A stretch of 8,862 nt of DNA from Sedimentisphaerales bacterium (GCA_016928975.1 JAFGJR010000092.1:1-8862); one strand, 5' to 3'. Shown: positions 1-6,021, numbered from the stretch's first letter. Notes: generated by a model from the sequence alone, not told the origin. Translations and numbers: made by a program.

Positions 1-1881
1 CCGATCGGCGCGCTCGCGATCGACCCGCGTGCGCCCGACACGCTCTACGCCGGCATTGGCCTGCCGCGGGGCGTCATCTACGCCGGCCCTGGCGTACCGA
101 TGGTCACTTTCGGCAAGGGAGCCGTGTACAAGAGCCTCGATGGCGGACGCCATTGGGTACTGATCAACAAGCCTGGCAGCCTGCCCCAAGACGCGTGGAT
201 CACCGATTTGCTGATTCATCCGCACGATAGCCGCCACCTGTACCTTGCCAGCCAACACGGCGTCTATCAAAGCCACGACGCCGGGGCCACGTGGCAACGA
301 AGCACCTCGGGGCTTCCCCACCCTCACGTCCGCCACATAGCGTTCTGCCTCCAGCAGCCGAACGTTCTTTACCTCACGCTGCGTTCCCAACCGGGCAAGC
401 AGCCGTGGCAAGGCGGCGTGTACAAATCCGCTGACGGCGGCAAGCGCTGGACCCCCTGCGTCGAGGGCCTGAAACAACACGTCGGCAAACCCGGCCAGCC
501 AGACCCCTTGACGTCCAACTATGACTGGCTCGTTGTCCATCCCGCCAATCCCGACATAGCCTACGTTGGCGGTAACACATGGGTGACTGCAACCATCTTC
601 AAGACCACCGACGGCGGCAAGACCTGGACGGACACCGTTCGCCGCCGCGGCGATGTCAACATCGACGTCGGATGGATCACCATGTTTGGGACGACCGTCG
701 AGTGCCTCACCATGTCGCCCCTCGATCCCGACGTGCTCTACTTCGGCACCTCTGGCATGATATTCAAGACAACGGACGCAGGTGGGCACTGGCAGCAGGC
801 ATACACTCGCATGCTGCCAGACGGGCGGTTTCACACGACAGGACTCGAGGTGACTGGCCTCCGCAATATCGTCGTTCACCTCAACAACCCCCGGCGACTC
901 TACTTTGCCTACAACGACATCGGCTTGCTCGTTTCCGACGATGCCGGGCGTTCGTTCCGGCGCTGTGTCGAGGGCATCGAGCCTGCGCCTCTGCGTAACT
1001 CCTGCTTCGACGTGGTTTTCGACCCGAATGAGCCGGACCACTGTTGGGGAGGCTTTGGCGCATGGGCCAGCAACAACGGTGTGGTGGCTGAGTCAACCGA
1101 CGGCGGTTTCACATGGCGGATGGTGGGCACGCCCGAAGCCGGCCTGCCCAATGCCCGGCACCGCATTCTCCTGCTCGACCCCACAAGCCCTCGCGACGCG
1201 AGGCGGCTGACAGCTATGGTCGACGACCATGGCGTGTTCGTAAGCGAAGATGGGAGCCGCACCTGGCAGGCGCGCAACAGTGACCTGCCTCACGGCAATA
1301 TCCGTGGCCTGGTGCGGCACCCGACGCAGCCCGCCACCTACTGGTGCGCACTGGGCGACGATGGCAAACAGCCAGGAGCCGTGTTTCGCACGGACGACGT
1401 TGGCACGACGTGGCGCCAGGTGAGCCGCGACCTCATGGTGGCCAACGTCAGGGCGCTGGCGGTCACGCCGAGCGATCCGCAGAGGCTCTACTTGGCTGTG
1501 GCCGATCGCATGCTCGCCGGCCATTTCGTCAGGGGCGGGCTCTTCCGTAGCGACGATGGCGGACTCACCTGGCGTAAGATATTAGAGGATGATTTCGTGG
1601 AGACCCTGGCGGTGGACCCGCGAAACGCCGACGTGGTCTACGCCGGCCTGTGGGACGCCCCGTACCACGACGAGTGCACCGGCGACGGCATTGTCATGAC
1701 TCGCGACGGGGGAAAGACATGGACGTCCGTCAACGGCACCGGGCTCACGTGCAAGAAGGTCGTCCGCATCGTCGTCGACCCTCACGACCCCAATCGCCTC
1801 TACCTCGGCACCACAGGCAACGGCGTGTTCGTCGGGGAATTCCGGGAACTCCGCGGACAGCATGGAATGGCGGTCCGTTAA
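1..1881 (+). CDS. Large Asp-box (BNR/VPS10-like) beta-propeller protein, 5'-partial
   Basis: The reading frame is open from the first base (PIGALAIDPRAPDTLYAGIG...) and ends at TAA 1879-1881, so the gene starts before the window; ATG 100 lies inside a repeat unit and is not the true start. The visible 626 residues carry eleven Asp-box signatures of the form S/T-x-D-x-G-x-x-W/F, near nt 124, 259, 415, 595, 760, 928, 1087, 1237, 1381, 1540 and 1690. Between them lie the companion strands DPxxPxxLYxG (for example VDPHDPNRLYLG). This alternation, roughly one per 50 residues, is known from sialidase-like, GH74 and VPS10/sortilin-type propellers; such proteins are often secreted and bind or cleave glycans. 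I cannot assign a catalytic activity. The C-terminus ends soon after the last blade, with no membrane segment or sorting tail; a signal peptide, if present, is outside the window. Confidence 0.85.
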   Translation, partial: PIGALAIDPRAPDTLYAGIGLPRGVIYAGPGVPMVTFGKGAVYKSLDGGRHWVLINKPGSLPQDAWITDLLIHPHDSRHLYLASQHGVYQSHDAGATWQRSTSGLPHPHVRHIAFCLQQPNVLYLTLRSQPGKQPWQGGVYKSADGGKRWTPCVEGLKQHVGKPGQPDPLTSNYDWLVVHPANPDIAYVGGNTWVTATIFKTTDGGKTWTDTVRRRGDVNIDVGWITMFGTTVECLTMSPLDPDVLYFGTSGMIFKTTDAGGHWQQAYTRMLPDGRFHTTGLEVTGLRNIVVHLNNPRRLYFAYNDIGLLVSDDAGRSFRRCVEGIEPAPLRNSCFDVVFDPNEPDHCWGGFGAWASNNGVVAESTDGGFTWRMVGTPEAGLPNARHRILLLDPTSPRDARRLTAMVDDHGVFVSEDGSRTWQARNSDLPHGNIRGLVRHPTQPATYWCALGDDGKQPGAVFRTDDVGTTWRQVSRDLMVANVRALAVTPSDPQRLYLAVADRMLAGHFVRGGLFRSDDGGLTWRKILEDDFVETLAVDPRNADVVYAGLWDAPYHDECTGDGIVMTRDGGKTWTSVNGTGLTCKKVVRIVVDPHDPNRLYLGTTGNGVFVGEFRELRGQHGMAVR

Positions 1882-2280
1882 CCCCACCAGCCCTGTTCTT
1901 CGCGTTTCTCTGCGGATTGCTCGCACGAATGGCCGAAGTTGTTCATAAGCACGATTTCTCTCCGGCTTTCGCGGTAAGAGCAAGAACCGGCGATGTGAAC
2001 GGATGCGACCATCGCAATGGATGTTTTCTGTACACAAGTCCCTCAACGGACTACCATTCGGGACAGCATACCAATCAGGCGGGGGTATGATGGACTATGG
2101 CCGGGAGAAATCAGCCGAAATGGGAATCTGAGACACGGAGATTCCAGAAGCTCCGATTCGAAGCGGATATCCGAAGCATGAAATCCGAGACAAATCGCAG
2201 GGCAGTTGTCGGTGAGAAGACGGTAGTCGGTTGCCGGTTGGGAGATTCTCTCTCTGTGGTCTTCTATGAGAAGGCATGTC
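1882..2280. other. Intergenic region without a supported gene
   Basis: About 400 bp between the propeller gene and a terminator. I see no reading frame with a ribosome binding site or protein-like composition. Around 2135-2200 there is a loose tract of repeated short words (GATTCGAAG, ATCCGAAGC, AAATCCGAGA). Around 2203-2245 there are GTTGTCGGT / GTCGGTTGCCGGTTG-type words. Both look like degenerate intergenic repeats. A similar GCAGTTGTTGGTTGCTGGTT word recurs at 3080-3099. Confidence 0.5.
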
Positions 2281-2314
2281 AAGGATGTTCGCCTTGGCGA
2301 ACCTCCTTTTCTTT
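2281..2314 (+). terminator. Strong intrinsic (Rho-independent) terminator
   Basis: AAGGA (2281-2285) pairs with TCCTT (2304-2308), and GTTCGCC (2287-2293) pairs with GGCGAAC (2296-2302) around a TT centre, with one mismatch (T2286/C2303). The stem runs straight into CCTTTTCTTTC, a good U-tract for plus-strand transcripts. The minus-strand side has no T-run. It lies 400 bp after the propeller gene and is the only clear terminator on this side, so it may end that transcript or that of an unrecognised RNA. Confidence 0.75.
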
Positions 2315-2330
2315 CAGGCCATCAAGCGTG

Positions 2331-2493
2331 CTTGCCCATAAGGCATGGCGACTTCAGCTTCCACCCTGGGCAAAACCGATTGGGCAGAGGGCCCAAGTAG
2401 GGCGACCTGGAGGGTACTTGGGGCCTCTGGGGTCCCAAGCGGTTTTGCCCAGGTCCAACTCGCTGAAGTCTTCCGCGGATCGCTATGGGAAAG
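2331..2493. repeat. 163-nt imperfect palindrome (giant hairpin)
   Basis: Pairing blocks from outside in: CTT/AAG (2331-2333 with 2491-2493), CCCATA/TATGGG (2335-2340 with 2484-2489), GACTTCAGC/GCTGAAGTC (2350-2358 with 2462-2470), CCTGGGCAAAACCG/CGGTTTTGCCCAGG (2365-2378 with 2440-2453), TTGGG/CCCAA (2380-2384 with 2434-2438), and a 13-of-14 match (2386-2399 with 2415-2428). The 15-nt loop is 2400-2414. About 50 base pairs are possible in total. Reading frames through it on both strands look random. It could be a MITE-like relic, a structured RNA or a recombination-site-like cruciform; the sequence alone does not decide. Confidence 0.75.
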
Positions 2494-2547
2494 AGCCTTG
2501 GTCTCCGGGAGCTCTTGGATCGCCTTGCTTCTATCCGCACTCGTCAT

Positions 2548-2590
2548 GGGACGCTTCGGTCCCGGTGCACTGTAGGGTCCGACGTCGGAC
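2548..2590. repeat. Small hairpin plus 14-bp perfect palindrome
   Basis: GGGAC (2548-2552) pairs with GTCCC (2559-2563) around a CTTCG-containing loop. Just after it, 2577-2590 reads GTCCGACGTCGGAC, a perfect 14-bp palindrome. Both follow the giant palindrome by 55-85 bp, so 2281-2590 as a whole is unusually rich in self-complementary sequence. No gene is recognised here. Confidence 0.55.
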
Positions 2591-2720
2591 GCTGCAACCT
2601 CTGTGTCGATTTCGAGAATCATCCCACGGAACGCAGTCGTCCAGACGCGGCTTGCAAGAGCTCATCGGCTATTTCGTCTGCTGTTATCTGTTTTGTCTGC
2701 TGAGGTCTCCTTCTTCTTTT

Positions 2721-2969
2721 CTAAGCCACCGGCGAGCCGGCCTTGTGCAAGGCCACATAGTCCGCTCCTGTCTTCCACAGATAATGCAGCAGCACCGCCA
2801 GCTTGCGGGCCACCGCCACCACCGCACCGGCATACTTGCGAAAGTGCTTGCCTATGGCCGTCGCGGTATTGTCGATGGTCACTTCAGCCACCTTGCACGC
2901 GGCCTCATCAAGGACGCAGATCTGATGTTTCCTGTCGCCCAAATCCATTCCAATCGTTACAGTAGTCAT
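2721..2969 (-). pseudogene. IS110-family transposase, internally deleted remnant
   Basis: The 82-residue product begins MTTVTIGMDLGDRKHQICVL, the typical N-terminus of IS110-family DEDD transposases (first catalytic Asp in GMDLGD, D9). It ends VAVARKLAVLLHYLWKTGAD, typical of the extreme C-terminus of the same family. Full-length members are roughly 300-400 residues, so the middle, with the remaining DEDD acidic residues and the catalytic-serine Transposase_20 domain, is missing. The join falls near residues 46-50 (about nt 2820-2835), in frame and without a stop. I chose ATG at 2969 because AGGAG (2981-2977) precedes it by 7 nt; an in-frame ATG at 2996 lies within a potential RNA loop. It cannot be an active transposase on its own. 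Which group (IS110 or IS1111) it belongs to is not decided. Confidence 0.8.
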
Positions 2970-3054
2970 GGCTGTTCTCCTGAGATTGACGTTCATGTGT
3001 CAATTGCACCAACGAGTGCGTCATTGGAGCCGATTGTGCTCCCGGAGAACAGCC
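2970..3054 (-). promoter_or_regulatory. Branched RNA leader hiding the IS110 ribosome binding site
   Basis: On the minus strand GGCTGTTCTCC (3054-3044) is perfectly complementary to GGAGAACAGCC (2980-2970), which contains most of the Shine-Dalgarno sequence and abuts the ATG at 2969. Inside this 11-bp stem are three hairpins: GGAGC/GCTCC (3042-3038 with 3030-3026, 7-nt loop), GCAC/GTGC (3019-3016 with 3009-3006, 6-nt loop) and TTGAC/GTCAA (3003-2999 with 2990-2986, 8-nt loop). Known parallels are the ribosome-site-sequestering hairpins of IS10, IS50 and IS200, and the non-coding bridge RNA upstream of the recombinase in IS110-group elements. Whether it is either of these is inference. Confidence 0.55.
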
Positions 3055-3130
3055 TTCTCTATCCTGCCTCTGTGGCAAAATGCAGTTGTTGGTTGCTGGT
3101 TGAAATTCGCGCCAATTCGTGAAAAGTGCG

Positions 3131-3463
3131 TCACCGGCTTGAGAGGGCGCAGGGTTTGTCTTGGGGGACGAAGTGGATACAGAGGCGATGATGGAGGGCG
3201 TGGGCGATTCGTTCGAGCATGGTGAGACTGTGGCTGTCGTAGTCGGCGTCCTCCAGCCGGCTGATGACGGACTGGGTCGTCCCGACCAAGCGGGCCAGGT
3301 CCTTCTGATTCAGGCCCGCCGAGGTGCGCAGCTCGTAGATCTGCTCGGCGATTCGGAGGTTCTCCCGCTCCCTCGCCAGGAACGCCAGCCGCTGCTCGGA
3401 GCCCTTGATGTATCGCCGGTGAAGGATTCTGACGGCGTCGGTAGTCTTCTTGTTGGTAGCCAT
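3131..3463 (-). CDS. HigA-like XRE-family antitoxin / operon repressor
   Basis: This 110-residue protein has a helix-turn-helix domain at about residues 42-97. The segment IYELRTSAGLNQKDLARLVG followed by TTQSVISRLED is the classic XRE pattern, with a recognition helix near TTQSVISRLE. The N-terminal 40 residues are charged and probably helical; in this family that part often contacts the toxin. Its ATG (3463-3461) overlaps the toxin's TAA stop (TAATG), so it is probably translated by coupling and has no strong binding site of its own. It should neutralise the upstream toxin and bind the palindrome at 3852-3869 to repress the operon. The family assignment is firm; the operator pairing is inferred from layout. 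Confidence 0.85.
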   Translation of the reverse strand: MATNKKTTDAVRILHRRYIKGSEQRLAFLARERENLRIAEQIYELRTSAGLNQKDLARLVGTTQSVISRLEDADYDSHSLTMLERIAHALHHRLCIHFVPQDKPCALSSR

Positions 3464-3834
3464 TACTCTTGCTCACTATACGTATGTTTGGCCGGAGCGC
3501 TCTTATACGCAGCCAGGTTCCTCAATGCCCGAGCGATCTCCGATTTCGGCACCACGTCTTCTTTCGTGCAGCCGTGCGAGAGCAACACCACGTTTAGGCC
3601 GACGAAAGCATACAGGATTCTGTACTGCACGTGACCGAGCCTCACTCGAAGCTCGTATATCTCGTGCTCCAGATAATCGCAGTGAGGCCTCCTGAGCTCG
3701 TGGCCGCGTTCGGCGAGCAATTCCACTCTCGCCGTGATCTTATCCTGTGCCTTTTCCGGCAACCCATCCAGCCATTCGAGCAAGGGCGCCGAACCTTCTG
3801 CCTCTCGGTAGATCAGCACGAGCGTCTTGAGCAT
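3463..3834 (-). CDS. HigB/RelE-superfamily toxin (phage Gp49-like)
   Basis: This is a 123-residue protein. LEHEIYELRVRLGHVQYRILYAF (about 55-77) followed by LLSHGCTKEDVVPKSEIARA is the hallmark strand-turn-helix of the Gp49-like HigB family, which are ribosome-dependent mRNA interferases in the RelE fold. Arg residues (R63, R65, R72) and Lys/Glu in the TKEDVVPKSEI segment sit where the family has conserved charged residues. I chose ATG 3834 over GTG 3837 because GGAG (3843-3840) lies 5 nt before the ATG and only 2 nt before the GTG. The toxin-first order is usual for HigBA. The C-terminal tail (AYKSAPAKHTYSEQE) runs a little beyond the core fold. No truncation is seen, so the pair may be functional. 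Confidence 0.85.
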   Translation of the reverse strand: MLKTLVLIYREAEGSAPLLEWLDGLPEKAQDKITARVELLAERGHELRRPHCDYLEHEIYELRVRLGHVQYRILYAFVGLNVVLLSHGCTKEDVVPKSEIARALRNLAAYKSAPAKHTYSEQE

Positions 3835-3849
3835 CACTGCTCCACTTGG

Positions 3850-3878
3850 ATTATCGCAAATATGCGATACTCAGTCAA
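3850..3878 (-). promoter_or_regulatory. Toxin-antitoxin promoter with overlapping palindromic operator
   Basis: On the minus strand TTGACT (3878-3873) is followed by exactly 17 nt and then GATAAT (3855-3850), each five of six matches to the sigma-70 -35 and -10 boxes. The spacer and -10 contain the 18-bp inverted repeat TATCGCA-AATA-TGCGATA (3852-3869), an ideal place for the HigA-like repressor. Only about 15 nt separate the -10 box from the toxin start. A further small inverted repeat, TTCTG/CAGAA (3886-3890 with 3897-3901), lies just upstream of the -35 box. Confidence 0.8.
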
Positions 3879-4075
3879 GGGCAATTTCTGGAAAATCAGA
3901 AGAATCTCACGGGCTCAACGCAGTCAGATACTAGCGGAATTCGAGCACCGGGCAAGCCCAATCTCCGGTCTTGGCCCGATTCCAGCCACGCGACCTGAGG
4001 GTCTGCATGGGGCTAAAGCCCATCCTACCTTCCATTCTCATTCCTCCGTGATAAACATGGGTGGTTGGAAAAGCG
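3879..4075. other. Intergenic region between the toxin promoter and tadA promoter
   Basis: No gene is supported in these 200 bp. They contain a hairpin at 3936-3983: GGAAT (3936-3940) pairs with ATTCC (3979-3983), and CGGGC-AAG (3949-3956) pairs with CTTGGCCCG (3970-3978) with one bulge. The repeat at 4006-4028, listed separately, also lies here. The hairpin lacks a T-tract on either strand, so it is not an obvious terminator. Confidence 0.45.
4006..4028 (+). repeat. Short palindromic repeat (hairpin + CATCCTAC), copy 1
   Basis: CATGGGG-CTAAAG-CCCATCCTAC forms a short hairpin (TGGG/CCCA, plus a C-G pair closing TAAA) followed by ATCCTAC. It has the same architecture as the copy after tadA: CATGGG, a short loop, CCCA, then CCTAC. 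I recognise this general form as common extragenic sequence in planctomycetes, but cannot give a copy number here. Confidence 0.5.
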
Positions 4076-4104
4076 TTGACGGGGGCGGGGGCGGGGGGTT
4101 TGAT
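4076..4104 (+). promoter_or_regulatory. Candidate tadA promoter with G-only spacer
   Basis: TTGACG (4076-4081) and TTTGAT (4099-4104) are exactly 17 nt apart and match sigma-70 boxes at five and four of six positions. The spacer consists only of G apart from two C (G-runs of 4, 5 and 6). Transcription would begin near 4111-4113, at or just before the tadA ATG, and no convincing Shine-Dalgarno sequence precedes that ATG. The expected mRNA would therefore be leaderless. The G-runs could also form a quadruplex. Confidence 0.5.
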
Positions 4105-4112
4105 GGCTCGGC

Positions 4113-4604
4113 ATGATGGAATTGACACAACAGCAGGTGGATGAACGGTATATGCGGATGGCGATCGGTGCGGCTCAGGTGGCACAGGAGAACGGGGATG
4201 TGCCGATCGGGGCCGTCATTGTGCATGAGGACCAGGTCATCGGCCGTGCGTATAACCAGCGCGAGCAACTCAAGGACCCGACTGCCCACGCGGAGATCAT
4301 CGCGCTGACGCAGGCGGCGGCGGCGCTGGGGATGTGGCGGCTGCATGGCTGCACGATCTACGTGACGCTGGAGCCTTGTCCGATGTGCGCCGGGGCGCTG
4401 GTCATGGCGCGGCTGGACCGCTTAGTCTATGGCTGCACGGACCCCAAGGCCGGGGCCTGCGGGTCGCTCTACGACATCTGCCGTGACGGCCGGCTCAATC
4501 ATCGCCTTCAGGTCACCGCCGGCGTCCTGGCCGAAGACTGTGCCGGCCTGCTCCAGGCCTTCTTCCGGCAGCGCCGTCCCACCAACGGCGCGGGTGAGCC
4601 GTAG
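4113..4604 (+). CDS. tadA: tRNA-specific adenosine deaminase TadA
   Basis: TadA converts adenosine-34 of tRNA-Arg(ACG) to inosine so that one tRNA reads three CGN codons; it acts in the cytoplasm as a homodimer. The 163-residue product has the full deaminase signature: HAE at 59-61 (zinc ligand H59, proton-shuttling E61) and PCPMC at 88-92 (zinc ligands C89, C92). It also has the family segments [10 protein letters not shown] (28-37) and [13 protein letters not shown] (110-122). Length is normal for bacterial TadA. Two in-frame ATGs occur (4113 and 4116); neither has a clear ribosome binding site, which fits the leaderless promoter proposed just upstream. The gene stands alone, convergent with the esterase gene, with similar extragenic repeats on each side. 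A guanine or cytosine deaminase relative is less likely given the TadA-type motifs. Confidence 0.93.
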   Translation: MMELTQQQVDERYMRMAIGAAQVAQENGDVPIGAVIVHEDQVIGRAYNQREQLKDPTAHAEIIALTQAAAALGMWRLHGCTIYVTLEPCPMCAGALVMARLDRLVYGCTDPKAGACGSLYDICRDGRLNHRLQVTAGVLAEDCAGLLQAFFRQRRPTNGAGEP

Positions 4605-4612
4605 AAGAGCCG

Positions 4613-4635
4613 CATGGGTCAAGGACCCACCCTAC
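4613..4635. repeat. Short palindromic repeat (hairpin + CACCCTAC), copy 2
   Basis: TGGGTC (4615-4620) pairs perfectly with GACCCA (4624-4629) around AAG, followed by CCCTAC. It sits between the convergent tadA and esterase genes. There is no T-run on either side, so it is more likely a mobile extragenic palindrome than an intrinsic terminator, though a stem here may still help separate the two transcripts. Confidence 0.55.
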
Positions 4636-4668
4636 AGATGCAGACTGTTGTCCTCTCATGCGAATCGT

Positions 4669-6021
4669 CTACGGTCGGCTGATGTGGCGGCGGATGAACT
4701 GCTCCTGCAATTGGGAGACATCGCCGAGCCAGAGGTCCTCTTTGGGCAGGCCGTTGTGGAGCTTGTGAGGGTAGGCGACGATCCGCTTGGCGCCGGGCAG
4801 GGTGTTGTAGACGGCGTAGATTCCGGGCGGGCCGCAGGTGGTGTCTGCGAAACCGACGAAGATCAGCGTCTCCGCGTGAGATCGTGCGGCCAAGTTCGTG
4901 TTGTCACAGTAGCGGACCGCCTCGATCACCTTTTTGGCGTGGTCGCTGTCGGTATCGCGTCCGACCGGCATCGGCCAGCCGCCGGCTCGCTTGACGACCG
5001 GCCCGGTGAGATCGCATAGCGCCGGCACGAGGGCCACGACGGCCGAGACCTTCTTGTCCAGCCCGGCGGCCGCCAGCGCCTGGCCGCCGCCCTGGCTCTC
5101 GCCGACCGTGATCAGGTGCTTTCCGTCCCAGAGGTCTTGTGCGGTGAGGAACTCGATGGCGCGGAGCAGGCGGACGTACATCCCGACGAAGTAGAACCTG
5201 TCGCGGTCGTCCGCCCCCTGGCTCCAGTAGTTGCGCAATTGGTTCTGCTCCAGGTCGCGGTAGTATTCGGGAGGCTGATCGTTGAGCATGCCGTGCGCGT
5301 TGATGTCCACGACGATGGCCCCGTACAGCCTGGCGAGCCACACGGCGTTCTGGATCGACGCTTTGCACCAGTGCCCCGAGACGCCGGCCGCTCGCAGTTG
5401 GAGAATCGCTGGGCAGCCATGTGCCTTGGCGTCTTTTGGGCGCGCGTAATAGCCGCGAATGGGATTGGTCTGTGGGCAGGGGGCTTCGAGGCTGAAGCAC
5501 TCGATCCTCGCGTCGGTCGATTCCACAGGCGCCAGTTCGGGCTTGAGCGGCATGGCAGCCAGTGCGGCCCGGCGGGCGTTCCAGAACTCGTCGAAGTCTT
5601 TCGGCGCCGGCATCGAGGGCGCGATCTTCTCCGGGCTGACCACGACGCCCGCGCGGGCGGGGGGCTTGGAACCTGCATCGGGCAGCGTCGCCTCGCACAT
5701 GTACCAGCCGGGCGCCTCGGGCATGAGCCGCAGCTCGATCGCCGTGGCCGTCTTGCTCGTCGGGTACGTAGTGACCTTGTCGAATCCATCGCGCGTGATG
5801 GTCACGGCCGCCTTCTCCAGATCGAGCCCTTCGGCGCCATCGGCGGGCTTGATTGTGAAGACGACCTCCTTGCCGAGGGTATAGATTCCGGACTTCTCAT
5901 TGCTCTCGACGGCCAGCGGGCTTGCCGGCGGCTGTTGTGCCGCCGACGCGGCAGAGATCGAAAGGACGAGCAACCATGCAACCAACACCAGCTTCAAGGG
6001 TCGGTCGTGACGTGTGAACAT
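4669..6021 (-). CDS. Secreted acetyl xylan esterase (CE7/AXE1, alpha/beta-hydrolase)
   Basis: This 450-residue exported esterase probably removes acetyl groups from xylan-type polysaccharides or oligosaccharides. Residues 1-28 are a signal peptide (RPLK, a hydrophobic LVLVAWLLVL core, then SAASAA). Residues about 35-130 look like an all-beta, Ig-like N-terminal domain. The hydrolase domain starts near 137 (PAPKDFDEFW, a typical CE7 opening). The triad is visible: nucleophile S309 in GESQGGG, D393 in VGFADTTCGPPG and H422 in YPHKLHNG. The DINAHGM segment (239-245) lies where CE7 enzymes have the DVRGQG loop. I chose ATG 6021 because AGGAG lies 7 nt before it and the signal peptide begins there; the frame is open upstream to 6225 but those residues look non-coding. 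Cephalosporin-C deacetylase activity is a family alternative. It is divergent from the URO-D-like gene. Confidence 0.88.
   Translation of the reverse strand: MFTRHDRPLKLVLVAWLLVLSISAASAAQQPPASPLAVESNEKSGIYTLGKEVVFTIKPADGAEGLDLEKAAVTITRDGFDKVTTYPTSKTATAIELRLMPEAPGWYMCEATLPDAGSKPPARAGVVVSPEKIAPSMPAPKDFDEFWNARRAALAAMPLKPELAPVESTDARIECFSLEAPCPQTNPIRGYYARPKDAKAHGCPAILQLRAAGVSGHWCKASIQNAVWLARLYGAIVVDINAHGMLNDQPPEYYRDLEQNQLRNYWSQGADDRDRFYFVGMYVRLLRAIEFLTAQDLWDGKHLITVGESQGGGQALAAAGLDKKVSAVVALVPALCDLTGPVVKRAGGWPMPVGRDTDSDHAKKVIEAVRYCDNTNLAARSHAETLIFVGFADTTCGPPGIYAVYNTLPGAKRIVAYPHKLHNGLPKEDLWLGDVSQLQEQFIRRHISRP

Noticed and set aside
579..998. Alternative plus and minus frames inside the propeller gene
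   Set aside because: Arg/His-rich products typical of off-frame reading in GC-rich genes; the Asp-box frame accounts for the sequence.
2314..2622. A 102-codon minus-strand frame over the palindrome
   Set aside because: Random-looking product; openness is explained by base composition and the inverted repeat.
2970..3054. tRNA gene suggested by the cloverleaf-like fold
   Set aside because: The closing stem is 11 bp rather than 7, and there is no T-loop GTTCRA consensus or D-loop sequence.
2097..3122. A 341-codon plus-strand open frame
   Set aside because: It runs through the giant palindrome and antisense to the IS110 relic; the product is low-complexity, Ser/Arg/Cys-rich and matches no fold, and ATG 2097 has no convincing ribosome binding site.
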